NCBI RefSeq assembly: GCF_009712605.1
Contig: NZ_WASO01000014.1
Coordinates: 434,001-498,000 of the forward strand
Direction of reading: 5' to 3'
Source: Paludibacter sp.
GTDB lineage: Bacteria; Bacteroidota; Bacteroidia; Bacteroidales; Paludibacteraceae
Length of the DNA: 64,000 bases
The notes under the pieces were generated by a model. That model searched no databases, was not told the origin of the DNA, and saw nothing but the letters and a program-made list of their open reading frames with translations. This document shows, in pieces, positions 46,226 to 55,757 of the stretch. The translations under genes and the position numbers were made by a program. The stretch's first letter is position 1. Every line of letters begins with the position of its first letter.

Positions 46226-46765
46226 TTATACCTGAAATCTATCGGGAAATTTTCCCTGTTTATCTTTGTAGAATGACATGATCTCAATCATATCTTTATC
46301 TACGTCACCTGTAGGAATAAACAGTTTTCCAAAACCAATCTCTTTTTTACTATAGTCTATAAATGCCAAAGCTATTGGCACCTGTGCTTTTTGTGCTATG
46401 AAATAAAAGCCTTTTTTCCACTCCTTATTCAATTGTCTGGTTCCTTCCGGGGTAATAACCAACCGGAATAAATCATGTTGGCTAAAAATTTCAGCCAAAG
46501 AGTCGGTTAATGACGTATTTTGCAAACGATCTACCGCAATTCCTCCCAAGCTCCTCATTATATTACCCAGCGGAAAAGCAAACCATTCTTTCTTCATCAG
46601 GAAATGTGCTCTCAAATGCAATACATGACGAAAAATATTCCCCCAAAAAAAATCCCAATTACTGGTATGTGGAGCAATACAAATAACACATTTAGCAGGT
46701 AAGTCAATATCATTCACCAACTTCCATCCTTTGTATTTTAAAATACTCTCACTGATAAATTTCAT
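46226..46765 (-). CDS. Lysophospholipid acyltransferase-like protein (PlsC superfamily)
   Basis: Short acyltransferase of the PlsC family, 179 residues. The catalytic HTSNWD (His33, Asp38) fits HxxxxD and PEGTR (106-110) is the substrate-phosphate block. No clear membrane helix precedes the active site, and the protein is shorter than typical PlsC enzymes (about 240). It may be an accessory acyltransferase, for example for lysophosphatidic acid or another lipid. It is the first gene of a unit with engB. Confidence 0.88.
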   Translation of the reverse strand: MKFISESILKYKGWKLVNDIDLPAKCVICIAPHTSNWDFFWGNIFRHVLHLRAHFLMKKEWFAFPLGNIMRSLGGIAVDRLQNTSLTDSLAEIFSQHDLFRLVITPEGTRQLNKEWKKGFYFIAQKAQVPIALAFIDYSKKEIGFGKLFIPTGDVDKDMIEIMSFYKDKQGKFPDRFQV

Positions 46766-46788
46766 TTCGATCTAATATAAAATGGCTA

Positions 46789-46796
46789 CAAAGATA
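46789..46796 (-). promoter_or_regulatory. -7 promoter box of the acyltransferase-engB unit
   Basis: TATCTTTG on the minus strand, 24 bp before the acyltransferase ATG. Confidence 0.5.
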
Positions 46797-46853
46797 GCTA
46801 AAACATACCGCATTCACGAATTGATACAGCTCGGTCAAATAAACGAAAATAAT

Positions 46854-46861
46854 TATCTTTG
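46854..46861 (+). promoter_or_regulatory. -7 promoter box of mtgA-lipB-porQ-cmk
   Basis: TATCTTTG, 26 bp before the ATG at 46887. It lies inside a possible longer reading from 46782, which is rejected on this ground. Confidence 0.55.
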
Positions 46862-46886
46862 TAGTGCTCAAACTGAATTTGTAACT

Positions 46887-47573
46887 ATGATAAAAAAGAT
46901 TCTTCGTTACATCGGCATTGCCCTGCTGGCTGGCTTTTTGCTCAGCATTTTGTCCGTTGTAGTATTGCGTTTTGTCCCTGTTGCTATCACTCCTCTGATG
47001 GTGATCCGAAGCATTGAACAAGTATTTGATGGCAAACCTGTTAAGATGGATAAGAAGTGGGTACCCATTGATAAGATATCGCACAATATGGTACAGGCTG
47101 TTGTCGCTTCGGAAGATAATCTTTTTATGGAACACTTCGGTTTCGATGAAAAAGCGATAGAAAACGCGCTCAAACACAATGCTAAAAGTAAAAAAATAAG
47201 AGGCGGCAGCACTATCTCACAGCAAACGGCAAAAAATGTATTTCTCTTTCCCGATAGAACCTACGTTCGCAAAGCTTTAGAAGCTTACTTTACGCTGTTA
47301 ATTGAGGCCATCTGGTCTAAAGAGCGAATTATGGAAGTATATTTGAATGTAATTGAGACAGGAGATGGTATTTACGGGGTAGAAGCGGCTGCTGAGAACT
47401 ATTTTCATTGCCACGCATCAGAACTAAAACGCTCCCAGGCTGTATTAATAGCTGTTTCTTTGCCTAATCCCCGTAAATTCAATCCTGCGCACCCTTCCCC
47501 ATATTTACTGAAGCGACAGGCAAAAATTATGCGTCTGATGAAGAAAATAGAGCAGGTTGAATTTGAAAAATAA
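46887..47573 (+). CDS. mtgA: Monofunctional peptidoglycan glycosyltransferase
   Basis: Polymerises lipid II into glycan strands. The ATG at 46887 gives a 228-residue protein with an N-terminal membrane anchor (about 6-28) and a GT51 domain. The catalytic Glu76 sits in ASEDNLFMEHFGFD and the block RGGSTISQQTAKN follows (about 105-117). The transpeptidase domain is absent, as in MtgA. The longer reading from 46782 adds 35 residues before the anchor and overlaps the promoter box. First gene of an operon: lipB follows after 7 bp. Confidence 0.94.
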   Translation: MIKKILRYIGIALLAGFLLSILSVVVLRFVPVAITPLMVIRSIEQVFDGKPVKMDKKWVPIDKISHNMVQAVVASEDNLFMEHFGFDEKAIENALKHNAKSKKIRGGSTISQQTAKNVFLFPDRTYVRKALEAYFTLLIEAIWSKERIMEVYLNVIETGDGIYGVEAAAENYFHCHASELKRSQAVLIAVSLPNPRKFNPAHPSPYLLKRQAKIMRLMKKIEQVEFEK

Positions 47574-47580
47574 TATCAGG

Positions 47581-48252
47581 ATGAATAACTCCATAACTCC
47601 ACTTGACTGGGATATAATTGAATACAACGAAGCCTGGCAAAAACAAGAAGCTCTGTTTCAACAAACCATTCAACAGAAGCTAAAAAATGAAACGACTTCG
47701 AATTATCTTATCTTGTGCGAGCATCCCCACGTTTTTACTCTCGGCAAAAACGGATCAGCCAATAACCTGTTAATCGGAAATTTACAGCTACGATCTGTAC
47801 ACGCTCAATATGTAGAAACGAATCGCGGGGGAGATATTACCTATCATGGTCCCGGACAAATTGTGGGTTATCCTATCTTTGACCTTGCGAATTTTGACAT
47901 GGGGCTTAAACAATACATCTTCAACATGGAAGAGGCTGTCATTTCCACTTTGAAACGCATTGGTATACAATCAGAAAGACTCGACGGTGCAACCGGAGTG
48001 TGGTTAAACACGGCTTACCCCGAGAAATGCCGTAAAATTTGTGCTATTGGCGTGCGAAGCAGTCATTTTGTAACCATGCACGGATTTGCGTTAAATGTAA
48101 ACACTGATCTGAATTATTTCTCATACATAAATCCCTGTGGTTTTGTTGACAAAGGCGTGACGTCCATTCAGAAAGAACTTGGAGCCCCCTACTCTTTGAA
48201 AGAGATAAAACAATTGTTGCGGGAAGAGTTTAACCGAAGCTTTCTTGGCTAA
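47581..48252 (+). CDS. lipB: Octanoyl transferase LipB
   Basis: Transfers octanoyl groups from acyl carrier protein to lipoyl domains, the first step of lipoate synthesis. It shows RGGDITYHGPGQ (82-93), the Lys in RKICAIGVR (Lys152) and the catalytic Cys186 in NPCGFVDKGVTS. The ATG at 47581 gives 223 residues; an earlier one at 47557 would overlap the end of mtgA. It sits 7 bp after mtgA and 47 bp before porQ. lipA, its pathway partner, is not in the window. Confidence 0.95.
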   Translation: MNNSITPLDWDIIEYNEAWQKQEALFQQTIQQKLKNETTSNYLILCEHPHVFTLGKNGSANNLLIGNLQLRSVHAQYVETNRGGDITYHGPGQIVGYPIFDLANFDMGLKQYIFNMEEAVISTLKRIGIQSERLDGATGVWLNTAYPEKCRKICAIGVRSSHFVTMHGFALNVNTDLNYFSYINPCGFVDKGVTSIQKELGAPYSLKEIKQLLREEFNRSFLG

Positions 48253-48299
48253 AAAGAGCATTTAGATTGTTCGATTCAGAACACAATCTCACTTGATTT

Positions 48300-49334
48300 A
48301 TGGCCAGCTTACAACGCATATTATTTTCATTTACAATGTTTTGTTTGGCATTGACAACCTATGCACAAGCTGGCAGCGCTGTATATTCGTTCCTGAATTT
48401 ACCTGCTTCTTCACGTCTTGCAGCTATGGGGGGAAGTAATGTGTCCATCAGAGATAACGATATCAACTTAAGCTTTTCCAACCCGGCATTATTAACGCAA
48501 GAGACTGACAAATGCATTGGATTAAACTATACTGCCTATCCTGCCGGAATCCATATTGGATCTGCCATTTACGGTATGGCCCTGAATGACAAAAGTTATA
48601 TCGCAGCCGGGATACAATTTGTAAATTACGGACAATTGAAGGAGGTTACGGAAGAGAATATACAACTTGGCACATTTTCAGCAAGTGATTATGCTCTCAA
48701 TTTGATGTATGCCCAAAATCTCACTGAAAAGTGGACTTTGGGAGCCATTGTTAAACCCATATACTCATCATACGAAAGCTATTCCAGTTTTGGTATTGCC
48801 ACCGATATCGGAATTAATTACAATAACGACGAAAATTTTTGGAGTGGAGGTCTTGTCATTAAAAACATAGGTGCTGAATTGAAAAGTTATTATTCTTCGG
48901 ATGGGACACAACACAAAGAGCGTTTACCTTTCGAGATACTGATGGGTGCGTCCAAACGCTTCGCACATGCACCTTTAAGAATCTCAATAACAGCGACAAA
49001 CCTCCAACAATGGAATCTTTCCTATTCAAAATTGAACACTTCGCTCTATGCTGTTGAAAATGTAAAGAGCAACTTTACCGGAATGCTTTTAAGACATTTG
49101 ATCTTGGGAGTCGACTTTCTGCCATCTGATAATTTTTATATTACAGTATCCTATAATTTCCGAAGAGCGGCAGAAATGTCTGTTAATAACGTTCGATCAA
49201 TGTCGGGCTTTGCTGGCGGATTCGGCATGAAAATATCGAAATTTCAAGCTGGTTTTAGCGTTTCTCAATATCAAATCGGAGCTCTTTCCTATAATTTTTC
49301 ACTCACCACTTCTCTGAATCAATTCGGTTTATAA
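48300..49334 (+). CDS. porQ: Type IX secretion system protein PorQ
   Basis: Outer-membrane beta-barrel component linked to the surface attachment complex of the T9SS, where it acts with PorU, PorV and PorZ on cargo delivered to the cell surface. The signal peptide (about 1-22, ending TYAQ) is followed by the family start GSAVYSFLNLPASSRLAAMGGSNVSI, which resembles PorV/FadL-like porins. The rest is barrel-like with many aromatic, glycine-rich strands. The length, 344 residues, is normal. It lies 21 bp before cmk, a linkage common in Bacteroidetes. Its presence implies a T9SS in this organism. Confidence 0.92.
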   Translation: MASLQRILFSFTMFCLALTTYAQAGSAVYSFLNLPASSRLAAMGGSNVSIRDNDINLSFSNPALLTQETDKCIGLNYTAYPAGIHIGSAIYGMALNDKSYIAAGIQFVNYGQLKEVTEENIQLGTFSASDYALNLMYAQNLTEKWTLGAIVKPIYSSYESYSSFGIATDIGINYNNDENFWSGGLVIKNIGAELKSYYSSDGTQHKERLPFEILMGASKRFAHAPLRISITATNLQQWNLSYSKLNTSLYAVENVKSNFTGMLLRHLILGVDFLPSDNFYITVSYNFRRAAEMSVNNVRSMSGFAGGFGMKISKFQAGFSVSQYQIGALSYNFSLTTSLNQFGL

Positions 49335-49355
49335 CGATCACAAATAAAAAACAAT

Positions 49356-50066
49356 ATGTCTGAAAACATAAAAATAAACATTGCCATCGACGGACATTCT
49401 TCGTGCGGTAAAAGTACAATTGCCAAAGGGTTAGCAAAAAAAATCGGGTATACTTACATTGATAGCGGAGCGATGTACAGAGCTGTCGCGCTTTATTGCC
49501 TGCAAAACGGACTCATAAAAGATGGTGTTGTAGATGAACCTGCCCTAAAATCAAGCATAAAAACGCTTATAATTGAGTTCAAGCCCAATTCAAACGGAGG
49601 TGCAGACACCTACATGAACAACGTTAATGTAGAAAATGAAATTCGTTCTTTAGAAGCTGCAAGCGCTGCAAGTAAAGTGAGCACTCTAAAATTCGTGCGC
49701 CAAACAATGGTATATTTACAACAGCAAATGGGTAAGAGCAAAGGAGTTGTGATGGATGGCCGTGACATTGGTACCGTAGTATTCCCTGATGCAGAATTAA
49801 AAATATTTGTTACCGCGAAACCGGAAATAAGAGCAGAAAGACGCTATAAAGAGCTATTAAATAAAGGCCTGGATGTTGATTATGATGACGTGCTTGCAAA
49901 CGTAATAGAAAGGGACGAAAGAGACTCAAACCGAAAGGAAAGCCCTTTACGTCAGGCTGAAGACTCGGTGGTTCTTGACAATAGCGAACTTACACCCGAT
50001 CAACAATTTGAATGGGCTGTATCAGCCTACCAAACAGCTGTAGAAAGGGCTAAAATAAATCGTTAG
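49356..50066 (+). CDS. cmk: Cytidylate kinase
   Basis: Phosphorylates CMP and dCMP. P-loop DGHSSCGKST (12-21) and the CMP-binding motifs YIDSGAMYRAVALY and MDGRDIGTVVFPDAELKIF. The length is 236 residues. It is last in the mtgA-lipB-porQ-cmk row and its stop overlaps that of the convergent solute-binding gene (TTAG). Confidence 0.97.
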   Translation: MSENIKINIAIDGHSSCGKSTIAKGLAKKIGYTYIDSGAMYRAVALYCLQNGLIKDGVVDEPALKSSIKTLIIEFKPNSNGGADTYMNNVNVENEIRSLEAASAASKVSTLKFVRQTMVYLQQQMGKSKGVVMDGRDIGTVVFPDAELKIFVTAKPEIRAERRYKELLNKGLDVDYDDVLANVIERDERDSNRKESPLRQAEDSVVLDNSELTPDQQFEWAVSAYQTAVERAKINR

Positions 50067-50875
50067 TTATAATACTTTGCATATAAAGCATTAAACTTAT
50101 CCGATTTTGTAAAATGTTCTAACCAACGGTTGGCCGATTTGGTCAACCCGGGAGTACGCTTATTGAGCCCCCACCCCTGCAATTGCGGGAACCCTATTTC
50201 AACATTCGTATCAATGCCAGGAAACCGTTTTACAAAATAATTAGCAATCTTTTCATCGCACACACCATAGCGAATACTACCTTTAGCAATCAGAAGAATA
50301 AGTTCCTCTGCATCATGCACTTTCAGTTCACTTACGTAAATTGTGTCACTTATTTCTTCCGCCAAATGTTGTATTCGTTGTGCATATGAAGAGCCACGTA
50401 CAATACAAAGTTGCTTTTTACCCAAATCCAACTGATTCTTTACATATATTGTATCGTCATCGCCCGATGATTTTCGCTGCACCAGTACCGATTTAGACAA
50501 TAAAACGGGAGTAGAAATCGAGATATGTTGCAACACATCCGTTGTTCTGGGGATATTCTGGGCAATCAAATCCACTTTCCCTTTTTCCATCAATAGAATG
50601 GCTTCAGCGACATCAGGTACACGTACCCACTTGATTTTAACCTTCAAACAACTATCAACAAACATTTTGGCCAATTCATACTGAAAACCGGCCATCGTAT
50701 CACCACGCATCATGCAATCAATCTGGTTCATCCGTACCGCAATGCGTATCTCCCCATCCTTTTGTATCTTCTCAATATCACGAGGACAGGAAGGCAAAAG
50801 AGCCCAAAGAAGTATCGCACTTATAAACAATAAGATAAACAAAAATATCCCAATTATTTTAGTACGTTGTAGCAT
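50063..50875 (-). CDS. Orphan solute-binding protein, family 3 (MltF N-domain like)
   Basis: Periplasmic-binding-protein fold of the family 3 (polar amino acid) type, 270 residues. A hydrophobic N-terminal segment (about 8-28) ends in LLPSC, a possible lipobox (Cys30), so it is anchored to the membrane. The core begins GEIRIAVRMNQIDCM and has GFQYELAKMFVD and KVDLIAQNIPRT blocks. It resembles the N-terminal part of MltF but has no lytic transglycosylase domain, and no permease genes lie nearby. A role in sensing peptidoglycan or amino acids is a guess. The gene is single, between cmk (convergent) and parC. Confidence 0.75.
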   Translation of the reverse strand: MLQRTKIIGIFLFILLFISAILLWALLPSCPRDIEKIQKDGEIRIAVRMNQIDCMMRGDTMAGFQYELAKMFVDSCLKVKIKWVRVPDVAEAILLMEKGKVDLIAQNIPRTTDVLQHISISTPVLLSKSVLVQRKSSGDDDTIYVKNQLDLGKKQLCIVRGSSYAQRIQHLAEEISDTIYVSELKVHDAEELILLIAKGSIRYGVCDEKIANYFVKRFPGIDTNVEIGFPQLQGWGLNKRTPGLTKSANRWLEHFTKSDKFNALYAKYYN

Positions 50876-50912
50876 GAGCCTGAATTTTATTTGTTAATAG
50901 GATCAATCGCTC

Positions 50913-53702
50913 TTAAAATAGTGCCGTCTGTCCTGTCACTTCGTCTATCAGAGGAGGTTCTTCATCATCATCTCCCGTAGCATTTACAGGCAATACTGAT
51001 TCTGCCGGCATTAAACGAGCCGGTGGAGCTGGAGTCTCTTCATTTTCATCAACCACACCATCCTGTGAACCAATATCTTCGGTGCCGTTTTCTTCCCATT
51101 CACTCTCCTCGGTTTCAACCGGTTCTGGATAACGGGTCGGCTCTAATTCATTGACAGACGCAATTTCCCAGGTACAAATACGTTTCCCTTTTGCTTTACA
51201 GCTTTTGATTCCGATAAACTCGTCTACATCAAGCGTTATAGGATCTCTTTCAGCATCTTTACCTCCGAAGACAATCTCGAACCGGGGATAAACCTCACTG
51301 GAGATATGCAACATGGTAGAAGCCGGATTATCTCCGAGAAAGTTTACTCTTTTTTGAGAAGGTTCAAGGTTAAAACGCTTCAGGTAAGGAAAATTTTGTT
51401 CTGCATCAAACAAAGCAACTGACCATATTTTATCACCATCATACTTCTCAATAATCATTGTATCAGCATCATAGTGATTCGTAAGATCAAAATTGGTTGT
51501 ATAATAATCACCGTTCTTTGTAATAACCAAAATCTGATCATCGCTTTGAAACTCGCCAAGGAATTCTCCTCTGTTATCGTAATTGAGGCGTAAAACATCT
51601 CTGTCAAACCAGACATTACGACCGCCCAATGTTGAACCACCTTTATGTTTCAGGGTAATTCTCAAAATATCGTTCTTGGTCAGAATATTACCCATTGACT
51701 GACGCCCTTTTATAGCAATATCGCTAAAGTCTTTCTCAAACAAAAGATTCTTCAACCGGGGTTTCGGCTTCAGGGCAATACGTATTACTTCTGCTTCACC
51801 ATTTGGATTAACGCTGAAATATACAACCTTTGAGTTAGGTTTACCCTGCGTCAGATCATATTCTTTATCCCTGGTGGTACCGGTAACTGCAAAACGCTTC
51901 ATGTAAAATGCACCTGTTCTGCCGTCACGATAAACTGCGTTGTAGATGGTACGTGTATCGTTTCTTTTAAAGATAGCCAGATGAAGAATATTTTTACCGA
52001 CAAACAGTTTGTCTGCCACTTTCACCACCTTATATTTTCCATCCTTAAAGAATATGATAACATCATCAATATCAGAACAGTTACTCACGAACTCATCTTT
52101 TTTCAGTCCTGTTCCGATAAAACCTTCCTCGTAATTAACATACAATTTTTCGTTGGCTTCTACTACTTTAGCCGCCTCAATTGTTTCAAAGCTTCTGATT
52201 TCACTGCAACGCGGGTATTTAGCACCATATTTTTCTTTTAAACGGACAAACCAGTCAATTGTAAAATCAACGATGTGCGCCAAGTGAAAGTCAATCTCTT
52301 CAACTTGTTTCTTTATTGCCGCAATCTCTTCTTCTGCCTTTTCCGAGCTGAATTTCAGGAAGCGTCTGGTCTTAATCTCAAACAAACGCAACATATCTTC
52401 ACGCGTCACTTCACGCAAAAACAACTCCTTAAATGGCTCTATCCGTTTGTCAATATGCGCAATAGCTTCATCTATCGATTTACTGTCTTCAAACTCTTTG
52501 TCCTTGTAAATACGCTGTTCTATGAATATTTTCTCCAGAGAAGCAAAATGAAGAGCCTCAAGCAATTCAGCACGCTGTATCTGCAATTCCAGTTGAAGCA
52601 ACGACAATGTATGATCCGCGCTTGTCCGCAGCAGTTCGCTTACGGTAATAAAACGCGGCTTGTTGTCTTCAATAACGCAACAGTTTGGGGAAATACTCTT
52701 TTCACAATCCGTAAACGCATAAAGTGCATCAATGGTTTTATCCGACGAAACTCCGGCCTGCAAATGAATCACAATCTCAACATGTTGCGCCGTATTGTCG
52801 TCTACCTTACGAATCTTTATCTTCCCTTTGTCATTGGCCTTCAATATCGATTCGATCAGTTTGCTGGTATTTGTTCCAAAAGGAATCTCATTGATAACAA
52901 GAGTTTTATTATCAATTTTACTGATTTTTGCCCGGACTTTTATTGCACCGCCACGCTCTCCGTCGTTGTAGCGTGACACATCTACATAGCCTCCGGTCTG
53001 AAAATCAGGATATAATGTAAACGGCTCATTTTTCAGGTATGCAACTGAAGCATCGAGCAGTTCGTTAAAGTTGTGTGGTAAAATTTTGGAATTCAAACCC
53101 ACGGCGATACCTTCAACACCCTGAGCCAGTAATAATGGGAATTTTACAGGCAGAGCGATAGGTTCTTTATTACGACCGTCGTAAGAAAGCTTCCATTGTG
53201 TCGTCTTCGGATTAAATACAACGTCAAGAGCAAATTTTGATAAGCGAGCTTCAATGTAACGGGGAGCTGCAGCACCATCACCGGTAAGAATATTTCCCCA
53301 GTTACCCTGACAATCAACAAGCAGGTCTTTCTGCCCCAACTGTACCAAAGCATCACCGATAGAAGCATCACCGTGAGGGTGAAATTGCATGGTATGCCCC
53401 ACAATGTTAGCCACCTTATTATAACGACCGTCATCTATCCTCTTCATAGAGTGTAGAATACGGCGCTGAACAGGTTTTAATCCATCATAAATATGAGGTA
53501 CTGCACGCTCAAGAATTACGTACGAAGCATAGTCGAGAAACCAGTTTTGATACATTCCCGACAAATGATGCTTCACCTGCTCATTATGTACGTCGGGGAT
53601 ATGATAATCGGAATGTTTTGATTGTTCAGAAACTTCTTCTACTGTATCATCCGTTCCTTCCGACTCTATACCCTCGTTGATATCCTCTTCGTTGATGTCC
53701 AT
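50913..53702 (-). CDS. parC: DNA topoisomerase IV / gyrase-like subunit A
   Basis: ATP-dependent type II topoisomerase A subunit, 929 residues. Catalytic Tyr149 lies in GDGAAAPRYIEARL. The quinolone-pocket region reads FHPHGDASIGDALVQLG (about 107-123). The C-terminal DNA-wrapping region has beta-pinwheel-like blades, and the end (about 860-929) is very acidic, rich in Glu and Asp. The first 45 residues are acidic as well. The sequence pattern is that of Bacteroidetes ParC and not GyrA. parE, often the partner gene, is absent on both sides. Confidence 0.92.
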   Translation of the reverse strand: MDINEEDINEGIESEGTDDTVEEVSEQSKHSDYHIPDVHNEQVKHHLSGMYQNWFLDYASYVILERAVPHIYDGLKPVQRRILHSMKRIDDGRYNKVANIVGHTMQFHPHGDASIGDALVQLGQKDLLVDCQGNWGNILTGDGAAAPRYIEARLSKFALDVVFNPKTTQWKLSYDGRNKEPIALPVKFPLLLAQGVEGIAVGLNSKILPHNFNELLDASVAYLKNEPFTLYPDFQTGGYVDVSRYNDGERGGAIKVRAKISKIDNKTLVINEIPFGTNTSKLIESILKANDKGKIKIRKVDDNTAQHVEIVIHLQAGVSSDKTIDALYAFTDCEKSISPNCCVIEDNKPRFITVSELLRTSADHTLSLLQLELQIQRAELLEALHFASLEKIFIEQRIYKDKEFEDSKSIDEAIAHIDKRIEPFKELFLREVTREDMLRLFEIKTRRFLKFSSEKAEEEIAAIKKQVEEIDFHLAHIVDFTIDWFVRLKEKYGAKYPRCSEIRSFETIEAAKVVEANEKLYVNYEEGFIGTGLKKDEFVSNCSDIDDVIIFFKDGKYKVVKVADKLFVGKNILHLAIFKRNDTRTIYNAVYRDGRTGAFYMKRFAVTGTTRDKEYDLTQGKPNSKVVYFSVNPNGEAEVIRIALKPKPRLKNLLFEKDFSDIAIKGRQSMGNILTKNDILRITLKHKGGSTLGGRNVWFDRDVLRLNYDNRGEFLGEFQSDDQILVITKNGDYYTTNFDLTNHYDADTMIIEKYDGDKIWSVALFDAEQNFPYLKRFNLEPSQKRVNFLGDNPASTMLHISSEVYPRFEIVFGGKDAERDPITLDVDEFIGIKSCKAKGKRICTWEIASVNELEPTRYPEPVETEESEWEENGTEDIGSQDGVVDENEETPAPPARLMPAESVLPVNATGDDDEEPPLIDEVTGQTALF

Positions 53703-53746
53703 TATGCTTATCTGTATTTATCCTTATACTTTTAATTTTCAAACAC

Positions 53747-54619
53747 TTAAACCAAAATTTTCAACACTTTTGGTAAAATTTGCACCTCCAATTGTTCTCC
53801 CATTATGCCCGGCTCTCCATCGTAGTGCACATAATCTTCCTTGGGTCGTTCAACCATGAGTTTTTTGCACTTAAAAACCTCCACATATCGTGTTTTATCC
53901 AACTGTTTGGTAAATAATCTCAAACTAATTTTTGGCGCAACATATATTGGAAATTCCGACATTACTACCACATCCATAAACCCATCTGTTACTGATGCTT
54001 TTGGAGCTATCGAAGCGTTATTACCCCATTGTGATGCATTAGCAAAAGTCACCAAAAATGCGGTTCTCTCAATTGGAGGATCATCATCAAAAGTGAGCTT
54101 ATAAGTCTGTGGTTTATAGTCAAAATATTGAAAAATCACTTCTCCCACGTATACAACCGGGCCGCGTTTTCCGGCTTCAGCAAAACGATTGGCAATATAA
54201 GCATCATAGCCAATGCCGGCAGTGCAAAAGAATGGTTGATTGTTGAGTAGTCCTGCATCTATGTTGTTTACACGCATTTTACTGATTCTCTTCAAAGCAG
54301 CAGATGCCTGCAAAGGCAATTTCAAGTGTAAAGCCAACCCGTTGCCGGAACCGCAGGGAACAATGCCTAATGCTGTATTAGAATTCATTACGGCACGTGC
54401 GATTTCATTAACCGTACCATCGCCCCCAATAGCAACGACAGCATCATATCCTTCAGCAACATATTCTTTTGCCCGAAGAAAACCATCATTAGCATATTCG
54501 GTGAAATGTATGTCCACCTCGAAAAGAGCTTCTGAAAAATACTTATGAATCAGATCCGGATACTTCGTTTTCCTACCTGTACCCGACTTGGGATTTATAA
54601 TAAATGCGATTTTTTTCAT
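53747..54619 (-). CDS. YegS/BmrU-type lipid kinase
   Basis: Diacylglycerol- or sphingosine-kinase-like enzyme, 290 residues from the ATG at 54619. The nucleotide motif GGDGTVNEIA lies at about 65-74 (ATG numbering), and the substrate region PCGSGNGLALHL follows. The N-terminal INPKSGTGRK block is typical. A TTG start six codons earlier is possible but less likely. A full promoter lies upstream (54687-54717). Whether it phosphorylates diacylglycerol or a sphingoid base (Bacteroidetes make sphingolipids) cannot be decided here. Confidence 0.9.
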   Translation of the reverse strand: MKKIAFIINPKSGTGRKTKYPDLIHKYFSEALFEVDIHFTEYANDGFLRAKEYVAEGYDAVVAIGGDGTVNEIARAVMNSNTALGIVPCGSGNGLALHLKLPLQASAALKRISKMRVNNIDAGLLNNQPFFCTAGIGYDAYIANRFAEAGKRGPVVYVGEVIFQYFDYKPQTYKLTFDDDPPIERTAFLVTFANASQWGNNASIAPKASVTDGFMDVVVMSEFPIYVAPKISLRLFTKQLDKTRYVEVFKCKKLMVERPKEDYVHYDGEPGIMGEQLEVQILPKVLKILV

Positions 54620-54686
54620 TTGTTCATTTGTAGCCAAACATCCATTTAATCAACCAATTACATCAAATAGTTTTTTTAGCATCATG

Positions 54687-54717
54687 CAAAGATAAAAAAA
54701 ATTAAGCATCGCTCAAA
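54687..54717 (-). promoter_or_regulatory. Promoter of the YegS-like kinase gene
   Basis: On the minus strand TTTG (54717-54714), 19-nt spacer, TATCTTTG (54694-54687). A full match to the Bacteroidetes promoter. Confidence 0.75.
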
Positions 54718-54769
54718 AGAAGGTTTGCGATTGTTGAAAAGTATCTGAATTGCCTAAAAAGAAGTAAAA

Positions 54770-55756
54770 TTATTTTGATTTTTTTTCGGAGCTGAACCAC
54801 GTGATAGCGTCCTCAATTGCAGGCTCAATAGGATGAATCACATAGCCTAATTCTTTTTCTGCTTTTTGTGAACTATAATAGTGTGGCAGCAAACTAAAAA
54901 CAGCATCATTTTTAGTTACTATCGGCTTTTCACCAATTATCAACGATATTTTTTCTATAGCGGAAGCTGCAGATAAAGTAATAAAAGCGGGCAGCACTGC
55001 CAATGGTTTCGGACGATGGCAAAGAACCGCCACCTTTTCGAAAAACTCCCGGTATGTAAGATTATGCCCTGCCAAAATGTAGCGTTCCCCACTCCGTCCC
55101 TTTTCTGCGGCCAAAATTGCTCCCCTACACACGTCTTTCACATCAACAAAGCTGTTACCCCCTGAAGGTGCGAATAGACCACTGTTGTTTAATATTTCAT
55201 ATACTATTCGCGATGACGTTCCGTGAGTATCATATGCCCCGATCATGAAGCCAGGATTAACCACAACAGTCTGTATATCAGTATTTTTATTTTGCAATAA
55301 AAATTTTTCTGCAGCCAATTTTGTGTCTGGGTAAGGATTGCGAAGGTTTGAAAAATCACACAAAACATCCTCATTCGCAATGGCGCATTTTTCTTCGATT
55401 CCTATTGTATCTACCGAACTGATATGCACAAAACGTTTCACGCCGGCTTTTCTTGCTGCATAGAATAAAGATTTGGTTCCCTCCACGTTCACCTGCTCCA
55501 TTTGGCTCCGGTCTCGTTCAAGTGAAGAAACAATTGCGGCTGCATGAAATATCCAATCGATATCTTTACAAGCCCTCTCAAGCGACAATGGATCATTCAG
55601 GTTACCTTCACAACACTCAGCCTGTGGATAGTCTAAAGCTGTCCGTGCTACTCTTCCCTGCCGGCTTAAATAGCGAACGTAATGACCATCGTCGCACAAC
55701 ATGCGCAACAGATTGCCACCCAGAAAACCGGTTGCTCCCGTCACCAATACCCGCAT
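54770..55756 (-). CDS. NAD-dependent epimerase/dehydratase family protein (extended SDR)
   Basis: Extended short-chain dehydrogenase, 328 residues, with NAD motif TGATGFLGGN (6-15), a Ser-rich catalytic position in HISSVDTIG (111-119) and Tyr142/Lys146 in PYPDTK. It resembles dihydroflavonol-4-reductase-like and sugar-epimerase relatives, and the substrate is unknown. The gene lies 1 bp after lolD and is the last of the deoC-lactonase-lolD-SDR row. It shares no obvious pathway with them. Confidence 0.85.
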   Translation of the reverse strand: MRVLVTGATGFLGGNLLRMLCDDGHYVRYLSRQGRVARTALDYPQAECCEGNLNDPLSLERACKDIDWIFHAAAIVSSLERDRSQMEQVNVEGTKSLFYAARKAGVKRFVHISSVDTIGIEEKCAIANEDVLCDFSNLRNPYPDTKLAAEKFLLQNKNTDIQTVVVNPGFMIGAYDTHGTSSRIVYEILNNSGLFAPSGGNSFVDVKDVCRGAILAAEKGRSGERYILAGHNLTYREFFEKVAVLCHRPKPLAVLPAFITLSAASAIEKISLIIGEKPIVTKNDAVFSLLPHYYSSQKAEKELGYVIHPIEPAIEDAITWFSSEKKSK

Positions 55757-55757
55757 A

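Noticed and set aside
52275-52976. Open frame of 233 codons on the plus strand inside parC
   Set aside because: Antisense shadow of a conserved topoisomerase gene, composition dominated by Phe, Leu and Cys as expected for a reverse frame.
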